A program made the translations under genes and the position numbers. Of a DNA stretch of 44,325 nucleotides, positions 24,669-33,395 are shown piece by piece. Below the pieces are notes generated by a model. The model saw nothing but the letters and a program-made list of their open reading frames with translations. It had not been told where the DNA came from and made no database searches. Position 1 is the stretch's first letter; every line of letters begins with the position of its first letter. Source of the stretch: CAZYVD01 sp964651045 (GTDB taxonomy: Bacteria; Zhuqueibacterota; QNDG01; DSAB01); contig CAZYVD010000015.1 of NCBI GenBank assembly GCA_964651045.1, forward strand, positions 1 through 44,325. Direction: 5' to 3'.

Positions 24669-24817
24669 GGGAGGGAGAGAGAAGTGAAGTATTAGATTTT
24701 GTATATGTTAACAACTCTTTTGTCCATTTCACTCTATTTTACGCCCGAAATTGGCTTATGTTTCAATATATTTCTCAATGACAATTATTTGTGACTGAGA
24801 CCATGAGGAGGTTTTTA

Positions 24818-24846
24818 TTGATTATTAAATAGAAATTGTTTATAAT
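24818..24846 (+). promoter_or_regulatory. Promoter of the exonuclease-DinG gene
   Basis: TTGATT (24818-24823), 17-base spacer, TATAAT (24841-24846). The start codon is only 10 bases after the -10 box, so the mRNA 5' leader would be about 2-5 bases and lack a Shine-Dalgarno. Confidence 0.7.
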
Positions 24847-24856
24847 TGAATTTATT

Positions 24857-27718
24857 ATGAATATCAGTGCCACTACATATAAAAAATTATCTCTAGATAG
24901 AGTCTTGGTAATGGATCTTGAAACAACAGGGCTTGATCCTGAACGTGATGAGATACTTGAGATTGGGATTGTTAGGATGGATTGTGGAAAGATCACGGCA
25001 AGATATGAACAGTTATTAGATCCATTGACTCCGATTCCTGATGTGATAACACGACTCACTGGAATCACCAACGAAGAGTGCAGGGATAAGCCGACTCTAA
25101 AGGAGGTATTTTTCGATGTTGTAGATTTTCTGAAGGATGGATTAATAGTTGCCCATAATGTGAGGTTTGATCTTGAATTTTTAAATCGATCATGGATTAG
25201 GCTTATTCACGATGACCCTCCAATTTCTGAAGAGCGTGTAATAGACACGCTCGAGCTTTCAAGAATACTTCTTCCACAGCTTACGACTCATCGATTGGGA
25301 TATTTGGCTGAGTTCTTCGGCATAGATGTGAGATCTTCTCATCGCGCTCTTGCCGATGCGGAAGTAACAGCCTTTGTCTTCAGGGAACTGATAAATCTGT
25401 CTCTAACCCTGAACAGAAGGATTGTTTCGAATTTTCTGAAAATAATCGGTGGAGATTCTGACGGGCTTGCTATCTTTTTCAAAAACCTGAACACTCTGGC
25501 TGGGCGAGGAGGGGATGTAAAAAAGAGATATGGTCGAGGGTGGCCGTCCAACAGGCTGGGATTAATGCAGAGTAGGACTGGGGATGAAAACAAGGCTAAG
25601 ATCACAAACGATGAGATAGATGATCTTTTTAAAAGAGATGGGATTCTTTCCAGAATAGTCTCCAATTATGAGTTCAGAAGACCCCAGCATGATATGGCTC
25701 GAGTAGTTGCAGGTACGCTTAATCAGGATGGTTTCCTTATTGCAGAGGCTGGCACTGGAGTGGGTAAATCTTTTGCTTATTCTATTCCATCAATATTGTG
25801 GGTGAGCAAAAATAGGGGCGAAAGAGTAGTAATCTCCACTCACACTCGAAATCTTCAGGAGCAGCTGTTTTATAAAGATTTGCCTCTGCTTTTTAACACA
25901 GGATTGTACAGCTTTTCTGCTGTAATTTTAAAGGGAAGAGCAAACTATATATGTCTTAGAAGATTTCGCGATGCTCTGGCTAATGTTGACAGTAATTTCT
26001 CTTCAACAGAGAGAAGGAGACTTCTGCCTCTTGTGATCTGGATTGAGGAAACCCAGACGGGTGATATTGAGGAGAATGGCGGTTTTTCGGTGGAGAGGAA
26101 CAGGAGATTGTGGTCAAAGATTCAATGCGATGCAAGTTTTTGCAGGGCACCGAAATGTGAATTTGAGATGGATTGTTTTTTCCAGAAGATACGCAGATCG
26201 TCTCATTCCGCATCCATAATAATAGTAAACCACTCGCTTCTTTTTTCTGATATGGTTTCTGAGCATAGAATTTTAGGTGAATATGATACATTAATAATAG
26301 ATGAGGCGCATCAGATAGAGAAGAGCGCATCCAGTACAGTAGGTGAGAGCCTGACATCGTGGGAACTGAGAGACCTTTGCACCAGATTATATTCAAGAGA
26401 TGATGAGGCAGGGATAATCGGCTATTTAATGAAAATAATAAAAAGAGAGAAGAGACTCGGCAGAAGAAGGGAAGAGTTGATCGATAGACTCAACACTCTT
26501 ATGAAGATTTGTACGAATACATTGTCAGATTCAGACTCTCTTTTCAGAGAGGTGGATAGAATAGTTACAGAAAGATTGAGGTCAAATGAGATATACAAAA
26601 AGCTCAGGCTTCGCAAACCGGACGATCTTGCTAAGTCTTTTCAGCACCAGCTTGCCTCGCTTGAGATGCTTATCGATAAACTGATGGATGAGGTATTAAA
26701 TCTGTTGTCAACATTAAATGAGTTGAATCTTAAAAATATCGACGAATCGATCTTTGAGCTCGAAGCAATCAGAAAGAGAGCAGAATCGCTTTTCAGTGTT
26801 ATAAGATTCCTCAGAGAAGGGGATTATTCAGAACATGTTGTATGGTGTGAGATTGTAGGATCGGATGAAAAGAGATATTCAAAGATCTATTGTGTACCAC
26901 TAAAGATAGCAGATATATTATCAAGCCGTCTCTATCCTGGATTAAAGAGGTGTATAATGACCTCTGCAACACTTTCAATTGGCGGAAATTTTGATTATAT
27001 TATTAAGAGGCTGGGTCTGGATTCTATAGAACAGGATCGTTTGACTCTAAGGGCCTTTGGTTCTCCATTTGATTTTTCTCAACAGGTGGCCCTTATAATT
27101 CCATCATATCTTTCCGATCCAAGAGAAGAGACGTTCTCAAGGGATGTGGCTGTGCTCCTTGAGGAGCTTTTATCCATACATTCTCATGGTACAATGGTGC
27201 TCTTCACTTCACATAAAATGCTTCGTGATGTTTATTATAAAATACGTCCAGGTCTTGAAGGCAGGAATATCAAGCTGCTTGCACAGGGAATAGATGGATC
27301 AAGATCACTGCTGCTGCAGATGTTCCAATCTGATAGAAATTCCGTTCTATTTGGTACAAATAGCTTCTGGGAAGGAGTTGATGTACCAGGAGAGGCTTTG
27401 GAGCTGCTGATAATAACCAAGATTCCATTTGATGTTCCGACCGAACCGATAGTTGAGGCAAAAATAGAAAAGTGCAGATTGGAGACTGGCAATGGATTCA
27501 TGAACTATACTCTGCCAGAGGCTGTTGTGAGGTTCAGGCAGGGTTTTGGACGTCTCATACGATCCTCAGAAGACAGGGGTGCGATTCTGATTCTCGACAG
27601 ACGGATCTTTCGGTCAGGGTATGGCGAGATATTTCTTGACTCTATTCCAGTAAAGCCGATCATCTGCAATAAGCAGACGGAACTGTTGACCACTCTTGGT
27701 GAGTGGTTTGATTCGTAA
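24857..27718 (+). CDS. dinG: DEDDh exonuclease fused to DinG/XPD-family helicase
   Basis: Residues about 15-180 are a DnaQ-like 3'-5' exonuclease: MDLETTG (D20, E22), VAHNVRFDLEFL and SSHRALADAEVT. The rest is a superfamily 2 helicase: Walker A EAGTGVGKS (K304), NHSLLFSD, DEAH at 482-485, MTSATLSIGG, NSFWEGVDVPG and RFRQGFGRLIR. Cysteines at 366, 429, 434 and 440 match the spacing of the E. coli DinG iron-sulphur ligands (C-x4-C-x5-C). It probably unwinds and trims DNA or R-loop/G4 structures during repair. ATG 24857 was chosen; the TTG at 24836 lies before the -10 box. guaB follows in the same direction. Confidence 0.92.
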   Translation: MNISATTYKKLSLDRVLVMDLETTGLDPERDEILEIGIVRMDCGKITARYEQLLDPLTPIPDVITRLTGITNEECRDKPTLKEVFFDVVDFLKDGLIVAHNVRFDLEFLNRSWIRLIHDDPPISEERVIDTLELSRILLPQLTTHRLGYLAEFFGIDVRSSHRALADAEVTAFVFRELINLSLTLNRRIVSNFLKIIGGDSDGLAIFFKNLNTLAGRGGDVKKRYGRGWPSNRLGLMQSRTGDENKAKITNDEIDDLFKRDGILSRIVSNYEFRRPQHDMARVVAGTLNQDGFLIAEAGTGVGKSFAYSIPSILWVSKNRGERVVISTHTRNLQEQLFYKDLPLLFNTGLYSFSAVILKGRANYICLRRFRDALANVDSNFSSTERRRLLPLVIWIEETQTGDIEENGGFSVERNRRLWSKIQCDASFCRAPKCEFEMDCFFQKIRRSSHSASIIIVNHSLLFSDMVSEHRILGEYDTLIIDEAHQIEKSASSTVGESLTSWELRDLCTRLYSRDDEAGIIGYLMKIIKREKRLGRRREELIDRLNTLMKICTNTLSDSDSLFREVDRIVTERLRSNEIYKKLRLRKPDDLAKSFQHQLASLEMLIDKLMDEVLNLLSTLNELNLKNIDESIFELEAIRKRAESLFSVIRFLREGDYSEHVVWCEIVGSDEKRYSKIYCVPLKIADILSSRLYPGLKRCIMTSATLSIGGNFDYIIKRLGLDSIEQDRLTLRAFGSPFDFSQQVALIIPSYLSDPREETFSRDVAVLLEELLSIHSHGTMVLFTSHKMLRDVYYKIRPGLEGRNIKLLAQGIDGSRSLLLQMFQSDRNSVLFGTNSFWEGVDVPGEALELLIITKIPFDVPTEPIVEAKIEKCRLETGNGFMNYTLPEAVVRFRQGFGRLIRSSEDRGAILILDRRIFRSGYGEIFLDSIPVKPIICNKQTELLTTLGEWFDS

Positions 27719-27752
27719 AAAGAGATTAAACATTAACAATAAGGTGGTGATC

Positions 27753-29213
27753 ATGCAGAATAAGATTTTAAAAGAGGGATTGACCTTTGATGATGTTTTA
27801 CTGATACCAAACCATTCGAATGTTTTGCCACGCATGTGTGATGTCACAACAAGGCTGACTCGGAACCTCACTCTTAACATTCCTGTGGTGTCTGCTGCCA
27901 TGGATACGGTAACAGAATCGAAATTGGCTATTGCTATTGCAAGGGAGGGTGGTATTGGGATAATACATAAGAATATGTCTCCTGTTAGACAGGCAGAGGA
28001 AGTTGATAAAGTTAAACGTTCAGAGAGCGGCATGATTACAGAACCGGTTGCACTGCCTCCTGATAAGAGATTAAAAGATGCCTGTCAACTGATGGATCGC
28101 TATCACATTTCAGGAATTCCAATTGTAGATGGGAAAAGACTGGTCGGCATCCTGACAAACCGCGATCTCAGGTTTGAAACAAACCTCGATCAGCTTATTA
28201 GTGATGTGATGACAAAAGAGAATCTGATTACCGCCCCTGAGGGCACAAGTCTCGATGAAGCCGAGAAGATTCTACAGAAGCATCGTATTGAAAAGCTGCC
28301 GATAGTGGACAGGGATGGCAATTTAAAGGGTTTGATTACTGTTAAGGATATTCAAAAGCGAAAGGCATTTCCAAATGCTGCAAAAGACTCTGGAGGAAGA
28401 TTGATTGTGGGAGCAGCAGTAGGTGTATCTTCAGATACAATGGAGAGAGTAGGTGTTCTTGTAGAGGCTGGTGTGGATGTTATCTGTGTTGACACTGCCC
28501 ACGGCCATTCGGAGGGAGTGCTCAGAACTGTACGAGAGATTAAGAAAAAGTTTAGCAAACTCGATCTAATAGGCGGGAATGTGGCAACAGCAGAAGGGGC
28601 AAGGGATCTAATCGAATCGGGTGTTGATGGGGTTAAAGTGGGTATTGGACCAGGTTCTATATGTACAACAAGAGTCATTGCGGGGGTTGGGGTGCCCCAG
28701 ATATCGGCTGTAATGGTATGTGCTGAAGTGTGCAGGAAGATGGGTGTGCCTTTGATCTCTGATGGTGGGGTTAGGTATTCAGGAGATATGGCAAAGGCAC
28801 TTGCCGCTGGTGCAGATTCTATAATGCTCGGATCACTTCTTGCAGGTGTGGAGGAGAGTCCTGGCGAGAGAGTATTGCTTGAAGGAAGAAGCTACAAGGT
28901 CTACAGAGGAATGGGATCGCTTGGTGCAATGGGCGATGGAAGTGCAGACAGATATTTTCAGGAGAGCAATGAGAGTCAGAAGTATGTTCCTGAGGGAATA
29001 GAGGGAAGGGTGCCTTATAAAGGAAACCTTTCAGATGTGATATTTCAGTTAATAGGAGGAATCAAGTCTGCAATGGGATATTGTGGTGTGCGGAATATAA
29101 AGGAACTTCAGGAAAAATCGAGGTTTATTAGAGTCACAGAAGCAGGCGTTAGGGAGAGTCATCCGCACGATGTGATAATCACAAAAGAAGCACCAAATTA
29201 TCAGAGAAGATAA
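27753..29213 (+). CDS. guaB: Inosine-5'-monophosphate dehydrogenase
   Basis: IMPDH oxidises IMP to XMP, the rate-limiting step to GMP. The barrel contains LTFDDVLLIPNHS, AMDTVTESKLA, GGIGIIHKN, the active-site loop GPGSICTTR with its Cys, and the flap GMGSLGAMGDGSADRY. A CBS pair (SDVMTKENLITAPEGTSLDEAE) is inserted at about 95-205. Length is 486, standard. The ATG 27753 has AAGGTGGTGAT upstream; the longer frame from 27696 overlaps dinG and is rejected. A long imperfect hairpin follows at 29218-29283. Confidence 0.96.
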   Translation: MQNKILKEGLTFDDVLLIPNHSNVLPRMCDVTTRLTRNLTLNIPVVSAAMDTVTESKLAIAIAREGGIGIIHKNMSPVRQAEEVDKVKRSESGMITEPVALPPDKRLKDACQLMDRYHISGIPIVDGKRLVGILTNRDLRFETNLDQLISDVMTKENLITAPEGTSLDEAEKILQKHRIEKLPIVDRDGNLKGLITVKDIQKRKAFPNAAKDSGGRLIVGAAVGVSSDTMERVGVLVEAGVDVICVDTAHGHSEGVLRTVREIKKKFSKLDLIGGNVATAEGARDLIESGVDGVKVGIGPGSICTTRVIAGVGVPQISAVMVCAEVCRKMGVPLISDGGVRYSGDMAKALAAGADSIMLGSLLAGVEESPGERVLLEGRSYKVYRGMGSLGAMGDGSADRYFQESNESQKYVPEGIEGRVPYKGNLSDVIFQLIGGIKSAMGYCGVRNIKELQEKSRFIRVTEAGVRESHPHDVIITKEAPNYQRR

Positions 29214-29217
29214 AGAG

Positions 29218-29283
29218 AAACCGAGAAGTTCGACAGCGCCGGATTTAGGGGGAATTACCGACTGCTGTGAAGCTCCTCGGTTT
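29218..29283. terminator. Imperfect hairpin between convergent guaB and rpsT
   Basis: AAACCGAG (29218-29225) pairs with CTCGGTTT (29276-29283); inside, further partial pairing includes ACAGC with GCTGT. T runs are weak on either side. It sits just between the guaB stop and the rpsT stop, so a bidirectional terminator is the simplest reading. Confidence 0.5.
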
Positions 29284-29299
29284 CAAAAATGGAGAATGA

Positions 29300-29551
29300 T
29301 TATTTCGAATTAACGATTCTGCTAAGTTTTGATTTAATGTTTGCAGCCTTGTTCCGGTGGATTATACCTTTTACCGCCAAGCGATCGATAATCGATACAC
29401 TCTTTCTGTATTCTGCCGTGGCGGTCTCTTTATCGGGTGCGTTTTTTACTTTCTTTATAGCGCTTTTCATCATCGACTTTTTATGCCTGTTTCTTAAGCG
29501 CCTTTTGGCATTCTGCCGGACTCGTTTTGCTGCTGATTTGTGCTGTGGCAT
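29300..29551 (-). CDS. rpsT: 30S ribosomal protein S20
   Basis: S20 binds 16S rRNA early in assembly. The 83-residue helical, very basic protein begins PQHKSAAKRVRQNAKRRLRN and contains SIIDRLAVKGIIHRNKAANIKSKL, as in the family. It is a single-gene unit on the minus strand with its own strong promoter (29612-29584) and ends facing guaB. ATG at 29551 is used; the leader is about 25 bases. Confidence 0.97.
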   Translation of the reverse strand: MPQHKSAAKRVRQNAKRRLRNRHKKSMMKSAIKKVKNAPDKETATAEYRKSVSIIDRLAVKGIIHRNKAANIKSKLSRIVNSK

Positions 29552-29583
29552 AGATCACTCATTTTTTGATTTAAAGGACTAAA

Positions 29584-29612
29584 AATATACAAAAAGAAAT
29601 ATTAATTGTCAA
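29584..29612 (-). promoter_or_regulatory. Promoter of rpsT
   Basis: On the minus strand: TTGACA (29612-29607), 17-base spacer, TATATT (29589-29584). This matches the strong ribosomal promoter used for rplM. Confidence 0.85.
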
Positions 29613-29671
29613 GATTTTAAAATGCAAAATTTGATATTAAATATTCAAGTATTAATTTAAGGAAAAGAAAA

Positions 29672-29911
29672 ATGGTTAGAAACAACAGATCTTCCTATCA
29701 GCAGGATCTATTTGGTGTTTCAAAGAGCTCTGCATTAAAAGAGAGAGTAAGAGAGCTTGATCGATTGATAAAAAGAGCATTGAGGAAGAAAAATTTTGAG
29801 AGTGCAAATGAGTTTATCAGAGAGCAGGAGAGAATCATTAGGGAACTTGTCGATATTGGAGATAAAGAGATAACAAATGATGGGAGCGGGCACCATTATG
29901 ATGACGGCTGA
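29672..29911 (+). CDS. Small protein with UVR-like helical hairpin
   Basis: The 79-residue protein has a charged helical pair, LKERVRELDRLIKRALRKKNFESANEFIREQERIIRELVD (about 22-61, given here as the region of interest in parts LIKRALRKKNFESANEF and IREQERIIREL). It resembles the UVR motif of UvrB/UvrC and ClpC-type proteins. No other domain is present. ATG 29672 follows AAGGAAAAG. It overlaps the dut frame, so the two are likely coupled. Role unknown; a partner-binding adaptor is a guess. Confidence 0.6.
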   Translation: MVRNNRSSYQQDLFGVSKSSALKERVRELDRLIKRALRKKNFESANEFIREQERIIRELVDIGDKEITNDGSGHHYDDG

Positions 29912-30359
29912 TAAAATTAAAATAAAGATCATAAGGGAAAAAGGATGCGAGGATCTACCATTTCCTCGATATCAGACAGAGGGATCTTCTGGAGTAGATC
30001 TATATGCAGCAGTAAAAGATTCTGAAGTATTAAATCCAGGCGAATTTAAACTTATTTCGACTGGCATCAGGGTAGCAATTCCACAAGGTTTTGAGGGTCA
30101 GGTAAGACCCCGCAGTGGCCTGGCATTAAGGGATGGTATAGGACTATTAAATTCGCCTGGGACAATAGATTCTGATTACAGAGGTGTAGTTGGAGTAATC
30201 CTGTTCAATTTTGGGAAAGACCCCTTTGTAATAAACAGGGGAGACCGCATTGCTCAACTTGTGATATGCAAATATTTCAGGGCAGAATTTGTCCCTGTAG
30301 ATAAATTGGATGCGAGCATCAGGAGTTCTGGAGGATTTGGTTCCACAGGGATAAGATAA
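29898..30359 (+). CDS. dut: Deoxyuridine 5'-triphosphate nucleotidohydrolase
   Basis: dUTPase removes dUTP and supplies dUMP for thymidylate. All five trimeric dUTPase motifs are present: GSSGVDLYAA, RPRSGLA, NSPGTIDSDYRG, RGDRIAQLVI and the C-terminal RSSGGFGSTG. Length is about 153. The frame is open from ATG 29877; I prefer ATG 29898, which gives the usual N-terminus. Either start overlaps the UVR-like gene. Confidence 0.95.
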   Translation: MMTADKIKIKIIREKGCEDLPFPRYQTEGSSGVDLYAAVKDSEVLNPGEFKLISTGIRVAIPQGFEGQVRPRSGLALRDGIGLLNSPGTIDSDYRGVVGVILFNFGKDPFVINRGDRIAQLVICKYFRAEFVPVDKLDASIRSSGGFGSTGIR

Positions 30360-30394
30360 GAAAAATTCTTTAAAACTTTTTTATATTTTTAGTC

Positions 30395-30448
30395 GTCCAT
30401 AGCATGAGAAATATTTTCGATCTAAAATGAAGGGAGGCTGCTATGGAC
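30395..30448 (+). promoter_or_regulatory. Inverted repeat covering a start codon
   Basis: GTCCATAGCA (30395-30404) is the exact reverse complement of TGCTATGGAC (30439-30448), which contains the ATG at 30443. GGGAGG (30432-30437) lies in the loop. The RNA hairpin would hide the start codon of the PDZ gene; whether this is used is unknown. Confidence 0.35.
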
Positions 30449-31417
30449 AGAGTATTTAAAAGATCTTGTGCTAAAAATTTTATTTTGCCATTCTTAGTAC
30501 TCTTTCTTTTCAGCACCATTAACGCTCTTGCAGCGGCCAAGGATCACAGGAAGGGATATCTTGGCGTATATCTTGAACGTATTACAAAGAAGGAAAAGAA
30601 GGATCTAGGAATATCTCATGGTGTGAGGGTTGATGATGTTGTTGAAGGAAGTCCTGCTGATAAGGCAGGAATTGAAGAGGATGATATAATTCTCTTTTTT
30701 GACGGCAAAAAGATTGAGAGTGTTGATGATCTAATAGAAAAAGTAAGGGCTACCAGGCCAGGAAAAGAGGTTCGAGTAACGATTTTAAGGGACGATAAGC
30801 GTAAGGATTTGAATGTTAAAGTGGGCAGACAGAGATCGATCTCTCTCTCATTAGGATTGGGTGATTGCGATAAAGACATTGTGCTTTCTGGATTTGGGGG
30901 CGGTTATTTGGGGGTACGTCTATATAGAGTTACGGAAGGTCTCTCTGAGTATTTTGGAGTAGAGGAGGATGGTGGTGCCCTGATTCTAAAAGTAGAGGAT
31001 GACAGCCCTGCAGAAGAGGCAGGACTTAAGGAAGGAGATGTAATAATTAATATTGAAGATGAGGAGGTCAGTACACCCGAAGATGTGTATGATATTATTT
31101 CCGATTTTGAGGAGGGAGATAAGGTTGAGCTGACCATTATTAGGCATGGAGATAAAAAGAAGATCGTTGTAGAGCTTGGTGAGGGGATGGGCTCTAGTAT
31201 AATAAGAATATTAAAAAGAGGCAGTCGTTTCTATCCTTTAATTTCGCCGGGCATATACCATCCTAATTTTGAGATCGAAATTAAGAAAATTCCAAAAGAA
31301 AGATACGATCATCTGATAATTGAAAAATATATGGATAAGATGGGAAAGTTAGAGGATATAATCGAAAGAAAGATAAAAAGAAGGAAATGTGATCTAATAG
31401 AGGTTATTGATACATAA
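30443..31417 (+). CDS. Exported protein with two PDZ domains
   Basis: A signal peptide (FILPFLVLFLFSTINALAAA) precedes two PDZ domains. PDZ1 spans about 32-130 (GYLGVYLERI, SPADKAGIEEDDIILFFDGKKI) and PDZ2 about 152-250 (GYLGVRLYRVTEGLSEYFGV, SPAEEAGLKEGDVIINIEDEEV). Both carry the GYLGV carboxylate-binding loop. A charged tail follows (about 250-324). No protease domain is present, so it is probably a periplasmic binding or adaptor protein. It has GGGAGG 6 bases before ATG and stands alone between dut and a terminator. Confidence 0.85.
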   Translation: MDRVFKRSCAKNFILPFLVLFLFSTINALAAAKDHRKGYLGVYLERITKKEKKDLGISHGVRVDDVVEGSPADKAGIEEDDIILFFDGKKIESVDDLIEKVRATRPGKEVRVTILRDDKRKDLNVKVGRQRSISLSLGLGDCDKDIVLSGFGGGYLGVRLYRVTEGLSEYFGVEEDGGALILKVEDDSPAEEAGLKEGDVIINIEDEEVSTPEDVYDIISDFEEGDKVELTIIRHGDKKKIVVELGEGMGSSIIRILKRGSRFYPLISPGIYHPNFEIEIKKIPKERYDHLIIEKYMDKMGKLEDIIERKIKRRKCDLIEVIDT

Positions 31418-31444
31418 GTAAATAACATAATGTATCCATTTCAC

Positions 31445-31477
31445 AGCTGCCAGGATCGATTTTCTGGCAGCTTTTTT
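31445..31477 (+). terminator. Intrinsic terminator
   Basis: AGCTGCCAG (31445-31453) pairs perfectly with CTGGCAGCT (31464-31472), followed by six T (31472-31477). It ends the PDZ gene; the next promoter overlaps its T run. Confidence 0.9.
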
Positions 31478-31478
31478 C

Positions 31479-31507
31479 TTGCATCTTGCCATTTAATAAA
31501 CTATATT
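31479..31507 (+). promoter_or_regulatory. Promoter of the uppP run
   Basis: TTGCAT (31479-31484), 17-base spacer, TATATT (31502-31507). It probably drives uppP-holA and may continue into the sigma-factor genes, which follow without a visible terminator. Confidence 0.6.
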
Positions 31508-31537
31508 GATAAGCAATAATAATATCTGGTTTTGATC

Positions 31538-32350
31538 ATGATACATTTAATCCACTACTTTATCTTATCTGTGGTACAGGCGGCAACAGAGTTCTTGCCA
31601 ATATCTTCATCGGGTCATCTTCTGTTTTTAAAGGGAGTTTTTCACAGCCTCGACATACCCATTATTTTTGACATTATAATCCATGTCGGAAGCGCAACAG
31701 CCATAATTTTTTATTATCGAAAAAAGATTGGCGAGACATTGCTGCATTCCTTCTCAGAAGTGAAGAATAGAGATTTTAGCGGAACTCATTTCATCTTTTT
31801 ATCATATGCTGCGCTCTCTACCATTATTACATTTGTTTTCTATATAATAGCTAAAAAATATATTGAAGCAAAATATCAATCACCTTCGGTACTTTTCTTT
31901 ACTTATCTTGTTACAACTGTCATACTTTTCTCAACCTTTTTTGCAAAGAAAAGGCCTCAGATCGATATTTCAAAGAGGTCGATTCTTTTGCCGATAGTTG
32001 TGGGGCTTTTTCAGGGTTTTGCAATCATGCCCGGTATTTCTCGTTCAGGGGCCACAATATCGCCCCTTCTTTTAATGGGAATCAAAAGAGAGGAAGCAGC
32101 CTACTACTCCTTTTTTATGGCGATTCCTGCTATAATTGGAGCACTCATTCTCAAGATTGGGGAACTGGGTAGCATGGCATATCTCAGAGACAACCCTTTA
32201 ATAATAGTTGTATCTTTTATCTTCTCGGCAGTGTTCAGCTACTTATTTCTCTCTCTTCTAACATTGGTATTGAAAAAAGGTAAATTCTGGCTCTTCTCAT
32301 TTTATACCTTACTTGTCTCTATAATTTGTTTGTTCATATTTAATGTTTGA
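31538..32350 (+). CDS. uppP: Undecaprenyl-diphosphatase (BacA/UppP)
   Basis: UppP removes a phosphate from undecaprenyl pyrophosphate, recycling the lipid carrier for peptidoglycan and glycan export; overproduction gives bacitracin resistance. The two conserved motifs are QAATEFLPISSSGHLL near the start and PGISRSGATISP in the middle, on a polytopic protein of about seven helices and 270 residues. ATG 31538 is taken over the in-frame TTG at 31532. No Shine-Dalgarno is visible. Its stop lies 2 bases before the holA ATG. Confidence 0.95.
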   Translation: MIHLIHYFILSVVQAATEFLPISSSGHLLFLKGVFHSLDIPIIFDIIIHVGSATAIIFYYRKKIGETLLHSFSEVKNRDFSGTHFIFLSYAALSTIITFVFYIIAKKYIEAKYQSPSVLFFTYLVTTVILFSTFFAKKRPQIDISKRSILLPIVVGLFQGFAIMPGISRSGATISPLLLMGIKREEAAYYSFFMAIPAIIGALILKIGELGSMAYLRDNPLIIVVSFIFSAVFSYLFLSLLTLVLKKGKFWLFSFYTLLVSIICLFIFNV

Positions 32351-32352
32351 GA

Positions 32353-33366
32353 ATGGATTATATCGAAGTCAAAAAAGAGATCGAAAAGGGTAAGCTCTTT
32401 CCCGTCTATTTTTTCTTTGGAGAGGAAAGATTTTTCATTGATAAGCTTGTCAAAATGATTGTCAATAAGGCTGTTGATCCTTCTGTAAGTGACTTTAATT
32501 ATGACTGTTTTAACGCCGAAGATACAGAGGCAAGGATAGTTGTTGATGCAGCCTCCTCGTTTCCAATGATGGCAGACAGGCGTGTTGTTGTATTAAAGGA
32601 TGTTCAGAAATTCTCATCAGGCGATAAAGAGGTGCTGCTAAAATACATTGAAGATCCTCTTGATTCCACATCTCTTATAATTACAGCAGGTCAGGTGGAT
32701 AGGAGAAGGAAATTTTATAACAGACTGATAGAGTCTTCTCACTGGGCAGAATCTAAAAAGTTATATGAAAATCAGGCAGTTGAATGGGTTTTAGGTGAAG
32801 TTAAAAGGAAGGGTTTTACAATATCTCACGAGGCTGCTCTCTTTTTGGTTGGTCATTCTGGGACATCTTTGTGGAATCTGTACAATGAGATAGAGAAAGT
32901 CACAACTTTTTGTATTGATAAGAAAAAAATAGATATTGATGATGTGGGCATGGTTGCAGGAATGACTCGTAAGTATAATACATGGGAACTAACAGAGGCT
33001 GTATGTCGTAAAGACTTAAAGAGAGCATTAAGGATACTGACTAAGATTATCGACGAAGGACAATCTCCTGTTGGCATTGTTATTGATTTGACAAGAAGAA
33101 TATTGATTCTGATGAAGATCAGAATCCTGCTAGATATGGGATTGACCCACCAGGAGGCAGCAACTAAGTTGAATCTTCGTCCATTTTTTGCTCGTCTTTT
33201 TATTGAACAGTCTAAGAGGTTTAATTATCAGGAACTTGAGAGGGCTATATTTACTCTTAGATGGGCTGATGTACAGTTAAAGTCGCAGTCCATAAGATGC
33301 GGAGTAATAATGACAATGGTAGTCTACTCCATCATTAAGGGCGAACCAGTCAGCAGTTGGGAGTAG
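32353..33366 (+). CDS. holA: DNA polymerase III delta subunit
   Basis: Delta opens the beta clamp during loading. The pattern is the family's: PVYFFFGEERFFIDKLVKMI, FPMMADRRVVVLKDV, LFLVGHSGTSLWNLYNEIEKV and the C-terminal RPFFARLFIEQSKRF...ELERAIFTLRWADVQLKS. Length is 337. ATG 32353 follows the uppP stop by 2 bases; a TTG at 32347 would overlap it. The protein diverges from E. coli HolA but the fold order is clear. Confidence 0.88.
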   Translation: MDYIEVKKEIEKGKLFPVYFFFGEERFFIDKLVKMIVNKAVDPSVSDFNYDCFNAEDTEARIVVDAASSFPMMADRRVVVLKDVQKFSSGDKEVLLKYIEDPLDSTSLIITAGQVDRRRKFYNRLIESSHWAESKKLYENQAVEWVLGEVKRKGFTISHEAALFLVGHSGTSLWNLYNEIEKVTTFCIDKKKIDIDDVGMVAGMTRKYNTWELTEAVCRKDLKRALRILTKIIDEGQSPVGIVIDLTRRILILMKIRILLDMGLTHQEAATKLNLRPFFARLFIEQSKRFNYQELERAIFTLRWADVQLKSQSIRCGVIMTMVVYSIIKGEPVSSWE

Positions 33367-33395
33367 TATTTATCATAAATCGATGGAACTTTTTA

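Noticed and set aside
24803..24832. Mini-ORF ATG AGG AGG ... before dinG
   Set aside because: No ribosome site, and it overlaps the -35 box of the dinG promoter.
29289..29582. 97-codon plus-strand open frame over rpsT
   Set aside because: Antisense to the well-supported S20 gene.
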